Shown piece after piece: positions 15,432-22,504 of a DNA stretch of 24,404 bases. A program made the translations under genes and the position numbers. Origin of the DNA: an uncultured Collinsella sp. (GTDB taxonomy: Bacteria; Actinomycetota; Coriobacteriia; Coriobacteriales; Coriobacteriaceae). The notes under the pieces are model-generated. The model did not search any database, was not told where the DNA came from, and saw only the letters and a list, made by a program, of their open reading frames with translations. The number at the start of each line of letters is the position of its first letter. Positions within the stretch are counted from its first letter, which is position 1. The stretch covers positions 1 to 24,404 of the forward strand of contig URNK01000005.1 of assembly GCA_900549195.1 (NCBI GenBank), given 5' to 3'.

Positions 15432-15473
15432 TCTGGATTATATTTCAAAGTATACTTCAAAATATAATCCAGA
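15432..15473. promoter_or_regulatory. 42-bp palindromic operator/promoter of the toxin-antitoxin operon
   Basis: TCTGGATTATATTT (15432-15445) and AAATATAATCCAGA (15460-15473) are perfect 14-bp inverted repeats. The central AAGTATACTT (15448-15457) is a palindrome on the same axis. Only two symmetric pairs in 42 bp do not match. On the minus strand a TATAAT -10 box (complement of 15437-15442) lies inside one arm. This is where the antitoxin or toxin-antitoxin complex would bind to repress its own transcription. Confidence 0.8.
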
Positions 15474-15496
15474 CTTTTATTCAAAAGCAAAAAGCC

Positions 15497-16510
15497 TTAT
15501 CGGTTCTCGATGCTGCCGATGTTTTTGAGCTCGATGGAGATAAGGCCGTTGGGTTCGTTGACAAACTCGATGTACTCGGAGTTCGAGCCCATCTCGGCCG
15601 GGAAGCTGATCTCGATACCCGTGTCGGTACGGATCTTATGATTGCGCACCGCCGCGCGTTCGACCTGCTTGCGCTCCACGGGCACACGCTCAGGCACCTT
15701 CTCCTCGGTCAGTGCCGCGCGCACGCTCTCCTTGATGACCGGCTCGTCCTCAAAGACCTCGTCGACGATATCCCAAGGCGGCAGCTCCTCGTCATCCTCG
15801 ACCTTCTCGGCAACAGCAGCCTTAACCTTGGCGAGCGCTACGGCCGTATTGGCACCGTGCTCCTCGGCGACTTCCTCGACCACACGCGTCACGGTGTCGA
15901 TGACCTCCTTGCCCGATACGCCCGTGTCGCACTGCAGCAGGCCATCGGGGATAAGCATACGGTCCTCGCCGGCGATCTTGCGTTTCTTGTCCACATAGCC
16001 GATCTCCATGGTGCTTGCACGCACGATTGCATAGCTCGGCACCTTTTGCGAGGGATTCGGCAGAATGGCGTAGTGGCGCGCAATGTCGTTGCGCACCTCG
16101 CCCTCTTCGCGACCTACCTCGTGCATAAAAGCCTGCTTGGAGCCCAGCAGCATCACGGCAAACCAGCGGGCATCCTCATCGTCATCAAAGTCCGCCACAA
16201 GCACGTCAGTGGACTCGGCTTTCTCGGCCTTGGTAAGTTCGGAAGAGATGAACTCCGCAATCTGCTGAGACAGGTCCACGAACTCACGCTCACCAAAGAA
16301 ATAGCCCTTGAGCTCGCCGCCGAATGCGGAGTTCTCGGCAAACGTGGCGCGTTTATTGTCGGCCGAGGTGCGTGCGCGGCGCAGATGCGTGGTCACGAAG
16401 TTGCGCACGGTACGGCTCTCGATATCGAGCTCTCGCTGGCTCATGACGTTGACGGCAGAGTCAAAGTCCAGGATATGCAGAATCGCGTGATTGATTTTCA
16501 TATACGGCAT
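15497..16510 (-). CDS. NdpA/YejK-like nucleoid-associated protein
   Basis: A 337-residue soluble protein of the 37-kDa nucleoid-associated (NdpA) family. The N-terminus MKINHAILHILDFDS and the ELDIESRTVRNFVTTHLRRA segment are typical, as is the middle (VLVADFDDDEDARWFAVMLLGSKQAFMHEV). The C-terminal region SYIEFVNEPNGLISIELKNIGSIENR closes the family pattern. Members bind DNA in the nucleoid; a precise role is not established. A second ATG three codons in (16501) is also possible. A short GGA-type ribosome site lies just before 16510, which I kept. The gene lies about 85 bp downstream of the antitoxin region, on the same strand but without obvious coupling. Confidence 0.85.
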   Translation of the reverse strand: MPYMKINHAILHILDFDSAVNVMSQRELDIESRTVRNFVTTHLRRARTSADNKRATFAENSAFGGELKGYFFGEREFVDLSQQIAEFISSELTKAEKAESTDVLVADFDDDEDARWFAVMLLGSKQAFMHEVGREEGEVRNDIARHYAILPNPSQKVPSYAIVRASTMEIGYVDKKRKIAGEDRMLIPDGLLQCDTGVSGKEVIDTVTRVVEEVAEEHGANTAVALAKVKAAVAEKVEDDEELPPWDIVDEVFEDEPVIKESVRAALTEEKVPERVPVERKQVERAAVRNHKIRTDTGIEISFPAEMGSNSEYIEFVNEPNGLISIELKNIGSIENR

Positions 16511-16581
16511 TCCGTTCTAGATCGATTTCGGCACGAACCAGTATAGCGGTCGAGCCCGCCCCAGGCGCATCGAAGATTGGC

Positions 16582-16609
16582 GCATCGGGGACAGGTTGCT
16601 TTGTATCAA
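16582..16609. repeat. Copy A of a 28-bp direct repeat
   Basis: Bases 16582-16609 match 17795-17822 at 23 of 28 positions in the same orientation. The shared core is GGGG-x-CAGGTT-x-CTTTG. It sits 3 bp beyond the stop codon of the DUF2974 gene. Sequences of this GGGG-T/A-CAGGTTxCTTTG type look like REP-like intergenic elements. Confidence 0.8.
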
Positions 16610-16612
16610 TGG

Positions 16613-17773
16613 CTAGCGCAGGAGCTCGGACTGCCAAGCCTCGAGCTGTTCTGCCAAACTCTTGCCGGCAGCGGGCACGTCGATCTGGGGTCGTTTGGGC
16701 AACAGTGCGCATTTAAGGATCGCCACGATAGTCTGCGAGACAAAGCGTCGCGTATCCTTGTCAAAGCCTTGCGCAGCCTGGAGCATCACGGGCAGGCTCT
16801 CGCGCAGATTCCCAGCGATATCCGCAAACCGCTCAGCACCCGTAGCCTCAAGCACGGAGAACAACGCATCTACAAAACGCTCGCGCTCGTTAGGCGACAC
16901 CGCAAGCAGCATCTCGCGAATGGAGCCATCAACGTATCGAGCACCGGCGGACAGGCGCTCACAGTACACGAAGTCGCGACCATCAACCACCCAGCTAAAG
17001 GGATTATGCTGAAGCAGGCTGAACTCGGTGCTCTCAACGATGGCATAGTCCTCCTGTGTCTCGAACATCATGCCAAAGATCGACGACCGAGGTAGCGTCT
17101 TGTCGATTCGACCGGATAGATCGGCGAAGGCGTTGCCGCTCAGAAACTCCTCGACGAAGCCCGGACCATCATGGGAATACGCCCGTTCGATTCGCTCACG
17201 GGCGACATCGGGGCACATCGCCGCACCGTACACCGCAAGGTTTCCACCCTTGGAATGACCTCCGCACAAAAGCGGCCCGTCAATCGCATCCGCCGCCTCG
17301 TCTACATAACGCGCCGCGGATTCCTGGGCCGGCACAGGACACCGGAACGCCATGTTAAAGTCCTCTTTCCAGCCCACAATCGTGCTGTCGGTCCCCCGGA
17401 AGGCAAGATAGCTAAACCCCGCCGGAAATCGGAACGTCATGGCCGCAAACTGCTCCGTTGTCTCGGCATCACTCACGCTACGATAGCCGCAAACACGAAC
17501 GCCACGGTAGCGAGGGCTTGCTGCCACAGCCTCCAACAGGGCACGACTCCCCTCCGGATCCCACAGGTCGCCAATCATGTCTTGGTAGCACTCGGCGCGC
17601 AGCAGCTCGCGTACGTCTAGGCCCTGCCAGTTCGTCAGCTCCGCCATATCACCCGGCAAACGCAAATAGGACAACCACGCAAAGACCAGGCTATCCACCG
17701 CGCAGAACGGCCGTTCCTCAAACGGATCAAACGCTGTCTGGGCATAGGTCAAAAAATTAGGCGAATCCGACAT
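16613..17773 (-). CDS. DUF2974 (Mbeg1-like) alpha/beta-hydrolase-type protein
   Basis: A 386-residue protein with the lipase-like nucleophile elbow GGHSKGG at residues 171-177 (Ser174). LAFRGTDST (residues 123-131) matches the conserved strand of Mbeg1/DUF2974 proteins. CAVDSLVFAWLSYLRLP near residue 24 is another marker. A catalytic Asp/His is likely in the SHDGPGFVEEF segment (about residues 205-215). It should be a cytoplasmic serine hydrolase or lipase-like enzyme of unknown substrate. The ATG at 17773 has GGGAGG 5 bp upstream. The gene is flanked by two copies of a 28-bp direct repeat, one just after the stop and one just before the start, which is unusual for a host gene. Confidence 0.85.
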   Translation of the reverse strand: MSDSPNFLTYAQTAFDPFEERPFCAVDSLVFAWLSYLRLPGDMAELTNWQGLDVRELLRAECYQDMIGDLWDPEGSRALLEAVAASPRYRGVRVCGYRSVSDAETTEQFAAMTFRFPAGFSYLAFRGTDSTIVGWKEDFNMAFRCPVPAQESAARYVDEAADAIDGPLLCGGHSKGGNLAVYGAAMCPDVARERIERAYSHDGPGFVEEFLSGNAFADLSGRIDKTLPRSSIFGMMFETQEDYAIVESTEFSLLQHNPFSWVVDGRDFVYCERLSAGARYVDGSIREMLLAVSPNERERFVDALFSVLEATGAERFADIAGNLRESLPVMLQAAQGFDKDTRRFVSQTIVAILKCALLPKRPQIDVPAAGKSLAEQLEAWQSELLR

Positions 17774-17794
17774 GGCCCTCCCATCAACTATGGT

Positions 17795-17822
17795 GCATTG
17801 GGGTCAGGTTACTTTGCACCAA
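17795..17822. repeat. Copy B of a 28-bp direct repeat
   Basis: Matches 16582-16609 at 23 of 28 positions in the same orientation. It lies about 22 bp upstream of the DUF2974 start codon and abuts the ldh terminator. Confidence 0.8.
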
Positions 17823-17856
17823 AAAGGCGCCCGGGCCGTGTGGACCCGGACGCCTT
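17821..17856 (-). terminator. Intrinsic terminator of ldh
   Basis: On the minus strand AAGGCGtCCGGG pairs with CCCGGgCGCCTT (17845-17856 and 17824-17835), leaving one mismatch and a 9-base loop. Five T follow (complement of 17821-17825). It lies about 30 bp after the ldh stop. Confidence 0.9.
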
Positions 17857-17887
17857 CATTGTAGCTTTTCGCTCTAGCAAGCTTGAT

Positions 17888-18838
17888 TTAGCAGGAGAAG
17901 TCGACGCTGTCGATGATGTCCTTGAGGGCCTTGGCGGAGGCGGTGAGCTCATGCTGCTCGTCATCGTTCAGCGGCACGGGGACGCGGCAGACGACGCCGT
18001 CGCGGCCAACGACCGTCGGCATGGAGATAGCCAGATCGGACAGGCCATACTCGCCCACCATGAGCGAGGAAACGGGCAGAACGGTCTGCTCATCGCGCAT
18101 GACAGCGGTGCAGATGCGCTTGACGGCCATGGCGACGCCGTAGTAGGTGGCGTGCTTCTTCTCGATGATGGTGTAGGCGGAGTTCTTGACGTCCTCGGCG
18201 ATACGCTTCTCGGCAGCCTCGTGCTCCAGATGACCGTGAAGCTCGCAGAAGGTGTTCAGCGGAACGCCAGCAACCTGAGCGCTGGACCAAGCGACAAACT
18301 CGGAGTCGCCGTGCTCGCCCATGACATAGGCCTGGACATCGCGCGGGTCAACCTCGACGTGGGCACCAAGCATCTGCTGCAGACGGCCAGTGTCGAGCAC
18401 GGTGCCGGAGCCGATGACATGGCCCTCGGGCAGGCCGGACATCTTGATGGCAGCATAGGTCAGAACATCGACCGGGTTGGAGACGATTAGCAGAATGCCG
18501 TCGAAGCCGGACTTCTTAATCTCGGGAATAATGGACTTGAAGATGCTGACGTTCTTGTTGACCAGGTCCAGGCGGGTCTCACCGGGCTTCTGGGCAGCGC
18601 CAGCGGTGACGACGATCATGGCGGCGTCGGCGACATCGGAATAATCGCCGGCGTAGATCTTCATCGGCTCGGCAAACGTCATGCCGTGCGCGATATCCAG
18701 AGCCTCACCCTCGGCGCGGTTCTTGTCCACGTCGATGAGGACCATCTCGGAGAACAGACCGCTCTGCATCAGAGCGAACGCCGAAGACGAACCGACGAAG
18801 CCGCAGCCGACAATAGCGACCTTCTTCTCGTTAACCAT
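17888..18838 (-). CDS. ldh: L-lactate dehydrogenase
   Basis: A 316-residue NAD-dependent enzyme that reduces pyruvate to L-lactate in fermentation. The dinucleotide motif GCGFVG spans residues 11-16. The mobile substrate loop AAQKPGETRLD carries Gln83, the residue that selects pyruvate over oxaloacetate, with Arg89 beside it. GSGTVLDTGR spans 143-152. The active-site His176 is in MGEHGDSE. I chose ATG 18838 (MVNEKKVAIVG) because GGGAG lies 7 bp upstream and the N-terminus then fits the family. The frame is open 78 bp further upstream but covers a leader hairpin. A strong terminator follows. The gene is probably monocistronic. Confidence 0.96.
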   Translation of the reverse strand: MVNEKKVAIVGCGFVGSSSAFALMQSGLFSEMVLIDVDKNRAEGEALDIAHGMTFAEPMKIYAGDYSDVADAAMIVVTAGAAQKPGETRLDLVNKNVSIFKSIIPEIKKSGFDGILLIVSNPVDVLTYAAIKMSGLPEGHVIGSGTVLDTGRLQQMLGAHVEVDPRDVQAYVMGEHGDSEFVAWSSAQVAGVPLNTFCELHGHLEHEAAEKRIAEDVKNSAYTIIEKKHATYYGVAMAVKRICTAVMRDEQTVLPVSSLMVGEYGLSDLAISMPTVVGRDGVVCRVPVPLNDDEQHELTASAKALKDIIDSVDFSC

Positions 18839-18864
18839 TAGAAACTCCCATCTCTCTCCACAAA

Positions 18865-18895
18865 CAAGCCGCCCGGGAACGACCCGAGCGGCTTG
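18865..18895 (-). terminator. Terminator-like hairpin in the ldh leader
   Basis: On the minus strand CAAGCCGC (complement of 18888-18895), then a CGGG/CCCG extension, pairs with GCGGCTTG (complement of 18865-18872) around a TCGTT-type loop. It is followed by TTTG. The hairpin ends 27 bp before the ldh ATG. Just upstream, TCCCGAT and ATTGGGA (18916-18922 and 18902-18908) can form a second 7-bp hairpin with one wobble pair. Either it terminates transcripts from the aminotransferase gene, or it sits in the ldh leader and acts as an attenuator. Confidence 0.6.
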
Positions 18896-19039
18896 CCGTA
18901 ATCCCAATACATCCAATCGGGACTTTGATTATGCTCCTATTCGCAGCCAAAAATCGACCGTTTACCGAAATTGTTTGCAGAATTCGTAAAATAACTGCAC
19001 GAAATCGGTTTCGAGCTATTGACGAGTCGAAATAGGTTT

Positions 19040-20203
19040 CTAATACAGGCCCGCCTCGCGAATGGCCTCGACAGCCAAAGCGATCTGATCGGGCGGCAGG
19101 ACCAGCGCCATGCGCACGTGCCCCTCGCCCGAAGGGCCAAAGCTCGCGCCCGGCGTCACCACAACGCCGGCCTTCTCCATGAGCTCCTCGCAAAACGCCA
19201 TGGAATCGGTGCGACCACCGGGAAGCTTGGCCCACACAAACATAGAGCCATGCGCGTTGGGACACTCCCAGCCCAGGCCCTCAAGACCGTCGCACAGGGC
19301 ATCGCGGCGTTCCTGGTACTTCAGACGCTGCGCCTCGACCTCATCGCGCGGACCGTTCAGGCACGCGATGGCGGCCTTCTGAATCGGGAAGAACATACCA
19401 AAGTCGATCTGGCCGCGCAGCTTGGCAAAGGCAGAGACCACATCCTCGCGACCGACCAAAAAGCCGATGCGGGCACCGGTGACGTTAAACGACTTGGAGA
19501 GCGAGAAGAACTCAACGCCCACCTCGAGCGCGCCGGGATACTGCAAGAAGCTGCCGCCGGGCTCGCCGTCAAACACGATGTCGGAGTACGCGTTATCATG
19601 GACGATCAACAGATCATGCTCGCGGGCAAAGGCGATAATCTCCTCGTAGACCTCGGGCGTGCCCACCGAGCCGACCGGGTTCGCGGGCAGCGACACGATC
19701 ATGTACTTGGCACGATCGGCAACCTCGGGATCGATACCCGCCACATAGGGCAGGTAATTGTGCTCGGCAACCAGCGGATAGTATTCGAGCTTGGCATCGG
19801 CGATCTTGGCACCCGCCTCAAAGACCGGGTAGCACGGATCGGGAACCAAAATGGTGTCACCCGGATCGAGCAGGGCAAGGCCCAAATGGCCCACCCCCTC
19901 CTGCGTGCCGTTGCACGACTGCACCATAGACGGCGTAATGCCCGAAACGCCAAAGCGACGCTCATAGTAATCGCACACGGCCTGCTTGAGTTCGGGCAGG
20001 TCGCGCAGGGCATACTTCCACATCTCGGGATCTTGGGCTGCCTGCGTGAGCGCCTCGACCACATGGTCGTACGGCTTAAAGTCGGGCGTGCCCACGCTCA
20101 TGTTGTAAATGGTCTTGCCCTGAGCCTTCAGCGCGAGAAGCTTGTTGTTGAGCGAGGCGAAGACCTCCGCGCCAAAGCGGTCGAGACGCTGCGATGCCTG
20201 CAT
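19040..20203 (-). CDS. Class I/II pyridoxal-phosphate aminotransferase (DapL/AspC-like)
   Basis: A 387-residue fold-type I aminotransferase. The pyridoxal-phosphate-binding Lys237 is in SLSKSFNVTGARIGF. Asn175 lies in the NPVGSVG motif (usually NPTG), Asp203 and Tyr206 in HDNAYSDIVFDG, and Arg245 in GARIG. The PLP-phosphate loop SCNGTQEG is at about residues 96-103. It resembles LL-diaminopimelate, alanine or aspartate-type aminotransferases; the amino-acid substrate cannot be fixed from sequence. I chose ATG 20203 because AAAGGTGG lies 5-6 bp upstream, although the frame is open 90 bp further. A perfect terminator hairpin ends only 19 bp upstream of this start. Confidence 0.9.
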   Translation of the reverse strand: MQASQRLDRFGAEVFASLNNKLLALKAQGKTIYNMSVGTPDFKPYDHVVEALTQAAQDPEMWKYALRDLPELKQAVCDYYERRFGVSGITPSMVQSCNGTQEGVGHLGLALLDPGDTILVPDPCYPVFEAGAKIADAKLEYYPLVAEHNYLPYVAGIDPEVADRAKYMIVSLPANPVGSVGTPEVYEEIIAFAREHDLLIVHDNAYSDIVFDGEPGGSFLQYPGALEVGVEFFSLSKSFNVTGARIGFLVGREDVVSAFAKLRGQIDFGMFFPIQKAAIACLNGPRDEVEAQRLKYQERRDALCDGLEGLGWECPNAHGSMFVWAKLPGGRTDSMAFCEELMEKAGVVVTPGASFGPSGEGHVRMALVLPPDQIALAVEAIREAGLY

Positions 20204-20221
20204 GGTGCCACCTTTCGATAT

Positions 20222-20253
20222 AAAAAACGCGGCGCTCCGACAAGAGCGCCGCG
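20222..20253 (-). terminator. Strong terminator hairpin directly upstream of the aminotransferase start
   Basis: CGCGGCGCTC (20228-20237) and GAGCGCCGCG (20244-20253) form a perfect 10-bp stem with a 6-base loop. Six T follow on the minus strand (complement of 20222-20227). Only about 6 bp separate the T run from the aminotransferase ribosome site. It is oriented as the terminator of nadE, but its position also makes it the 5' leader of the aminotransferase gene. Confidence 0.88.
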
Positions 20254-20321
20254 CGATACGGGCCATCAGATTGCAAAAGTGTAACGCTTGCAACCCCCGT
20301 ATTGGTTCAATTTAGCCAACC
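20254..20321 (-). promoter_or_regulatory. Structured leader of the aminotransferase (possible attenuator or riboswitch)
   Basis: Between the nadE stop and the terminator hairpin, two nested pairings are visible. ATACGGG/CCCGTAT (20256-20262 with 20296-20302) is a 7-bp stem. Inside it TTGCAA/TTGCAA (20271-20276 with 20288-20293) is a 6-bp stem. The outer stem ends 2 bp before the terminator hairpin. I found no known riboswitch consensus and no clear antiterminator. No convincing promoter was found in this interval. Confidence 0.35.
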
Positions 20322-22301
20322 TTAGTCAACTGGATTGAGCGCGTCGATCTGCGCAAGCCACAGACGCGAGCTAGCGTCACTCGGCATACGCCAATCGCCG
20401 CGCGGGCTGAGCGTCACCGAACCCACCTTGGGACCATCGGGCAGGCAGCTGCGCTTAAACTGCTGGGCAAAGAAGCGACGGTAGAACGTACGTAGCCACG
20501 TGTGGACGGTCTTGGCGTCGTAGACGCCCTCGAAGCTCTTGAGCGCCATGCGGTAGATCTTGCCCGGCTCAAAGCCAAAACGCAGCAGGTAGTAGAGGAA
20601 GTAGTCGTGCAGCTCATACGGGCCCACCAAATCCTCGGTCTTCTGTGCAATCTCGCCGTCGCCCGTGGGCGGCAGAAGCTCGGGGGACACCGGCGTATCG
20701 AGGATATCGAGCAAGACCTCGGCAATGCGCCCGCCAAAGACATCGGCGGCATAGCGCACCAGATGGCGCACAAGCGTCTTGGGCACGCTCGCGTTGACGG
20801 CGTACATGCTCATGTGGTCGCCGTTATAGGTAGCCCAGCCGAGCGCCAGCTCCGACAGGTCGCCCGTGCCAATGACAAAACCGCCAGCCTGGTTGGCCAG
20901 ATCCATCAGAATCTGCGTACGCTCGCGGGCCTGGCTGTTCTCGTAGGTCACGTCTTGGACAGCCGGATCATGCTCAATGTCCTTGAAGTGCTGCTCCACG
21001 GCCGCGTGGATCGAAACCTCGCGGAAGCTCACGCCCAGGTCGCGGGCGAGCGACTCGGCATTCGACTTGGTGCGATGCGTCGTGCCGAAGCCGGGCATGG
21101 ACACGGCAGTGATGCCTGTGCGCGGCAGCCCCAGTGCATCGAAGGCACGCACGGTCACAAGCAGGGCCAGCGTGGAGTCCAGGCCGCCCGAAAGACCAAT
21201 GACTGCAGCCTTGGTACCTGTGTGGGCGAGGCGGGTCTTGAGGCCCGCGGTCTGCAGGTCGAGGATGGTCTCGCAGCGCTCAGCCAGGTCACCATGGTCG
21301 GCAGGCACGAAGGGCGCGCGGGGGAAGACACGGTCTATGCCGAGCGCATCGCGCAGGACAGGCTCTTCGGCGAGCGAGCCCTCAAACGAGAACTCGACGG
21401 TCACGGCCTCCGGCGCATCGTCCGCGCGCGTCCATGTCGTCGAGCGACGGCGTTCAGCAACCAGGCGGTCAAGGTCAACGTTGGCGATGGCCATATCGCA
21501 GGTAAGCAGTTTGGTCGCGGCGAGCTTGGAGCCGTTTTCGTAGACGAGGTTCTCGCCCGCAAAGACCATGTCGGTCGTGGACTCGCCCTCGCTCGCGTCC
21601 GCGTAGGCATAGGCGCAATACAGGCGCGCGCTCTGGTTGGAAATGAGGCTGCGGCGGTAATCCGCCTTGCCGATAATCTCGTCCGAAGCCGACGGATTGA
21701 GGATCACCGTCGCACCGGCAAGCGCCATCTCGGTCGAAGGCGGCGCCGGTACCCACAGGTCCTCGCAAACCTCAACGCCCAGCACCATATCCTCGGCACC
21801 CTCATCACAGCAGCGGTAGACAAGCCCCGAACCCAGCGGAACCGGACCCTGACCGGCAAATTCAACCCACACGGGATCCGCAGGCGACGGAGCAAACCAG
21901 CGACGCTCATAGAACTCGCCATAGTTGGGCAGATACTTCTTAGCCGTGAGGCCCAAAAGCTCGCCCGCGCAGCACACGGCGGCGCAGTTGTAGATATTCT
22001 CGGCAACTGCAACGGGAAGACCGATGGTAAAGACAATCGGCAGCTCGCGGGTTTCATCGAGAATATGTGCCAGTGCGGTCTCGCAGGCATGCAGTAATGT
22101 GCGGTTATGGAACAGGTCGGCCGCGGTATAGCCGGTCAGGTTAAGCTCGGGCAGTACCAGCGCGCGAACGCCGCGCTCGGCAGCATCGCGAACAGCCGCC
22201 AGCGCAACCTCGGCATTGTCCTCGACATCGGCCACGCGAATCCGCGGCGACGCCGCCGCCACACGCAAAAAGCCATCAGACTGAGAAAGGTGAAGATTCA
22301 T
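20322..22301 (-). CDS. nadE: Glutamine-dependent NAD+ synthetase
   Basis: A 659-residue two-domain enzyme that amidates nicotinic acid adenine dinucleotide to NAD+ using glutamine. The N-terminal nitrilase-type glutaminase (about residues 10-290) has the Glu-Lys-Cys triad: Glu52 in LPELNLTGY, Lys121/122 in AKKYLPNYGEF and Cys179 in VEVCEDLW. The C-terminal synthetase domain has the ATP-pyrophosphatase P-loop SGGLDST (residues 371-377), then NSQARERTQILMDLANQ and GTGDLSELALGW. Length agrees with long bacterial NadE proteins. An upstream in-frame ATG (22328) exists, but 22301 has GGGAGC 8 bp before it. It is the first gene of the minus-strand block. Confidence 0.97.
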   Translation of the reverse strand: MNLHLSQSDGFLRVAAASPRIRVADVEDNAEVALAAVRDAAERGVRALVLPELNLTGYTAADLFHNRTLLHACETALAHILDETRELPIVFTIGLPVAVAENIYNCAAVCCAGELLGLTAKKYLPNYGEFYERRWFAPSPADPVWVEFAGQGPVPLGSGLVYRCCDEGAEDMVLGVEVCEDLWVPAPPSTEMALAGATVILNPSASDEIIGKADYRRSLISNQSARLYCAYAYADASEGESTTDMVFAGENLVYENGSKLAATKLLTCDMAIANVDLDRLVAERRRSTTWTRADDAPEAVTVEFSFEGSLAEEPVLRDALGIDRVFPRAPFVPADHGDLAERCETILDLQTAGLKTRLAHTGTKAAVIGLSGGLDSTLALLVTVRAFDALGLPRTGITAVSMPGFGTTHRTKSNAESLARDLGVSFREVSIHAAVEQHFKDIEHDPAVQDVTYENSQARERTQILMDLANQAGGFVIGTGDLSELALGWATYNGDHMSMYAVNASVPKTLVRHLVRYAADVFGGRIAEVLLDILDTPVSPELLPPTGDGEIAQKTEDLVGPYELHDYFLYYLLRFGFEPGKIYRMALKSFEGVYDAKTVHTWLRTFYRRFFAQQFKRSCLPDGPKVGSVTLSPRGDWRMPSDASSRLWLAQIDALNPVD

Positions 22302-22504
22302 AAGAATGCTCCCGTGCGTAGACGCCATTCACAACAATTAGCAAGCCCTATTGTAGTTCAACCGCCGGGTGTAACCGCATCCCACCAACTTGGTGAGCTA
22401 TTGATGAGTTGATGGTATCTGTTAAATGTCACGTACGATTCACATCTGGTGGGTACCCTGATGGCTACATGAAACGAAGCAGATTTACACCGGGAGGACC
22501 CCGT
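22302..22504. other. Divergent intergenic region between nadE and the unknown membrane protein gene
   Basis: No gene is seen. A TACAAT -10-like box for nadE lies on the minus strand (complement of 22350-22355), with no good -35 box. CACCAAcTTGGTG (22382-22394) is a 13-bp palindrome. For the plus-strand gene, TTGATG and TACGAT elements exist near 22411 and 22435 at a loose 19-bp spacing, which is weak. Confidence 0.3.

Noticed and set aside
18923..19039. Rex-type operator upstream of ldh
   Set aside because: I looked for TTGTGA-N6-TTCACAA type sites and found none. A short CGAAA-TCGG-TTTCG dyad near 19000 is too weak to call.
20200..20220. T-box-like GGUGGCACC before the aminotransferase start
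   Set aside because: It is the ribosome site region and lies after the terminator; the rest of a T-box (specifier stem, antiterminator) is absent.
19019..20284. 421-codon plus-strand frame
   Set aside because: Antisense to the aminotransferase; no recognisable domain.
20502..22097. 531-codon plus-strand frame
   Set aside because: Antisense to nadE; no recognisable domain.
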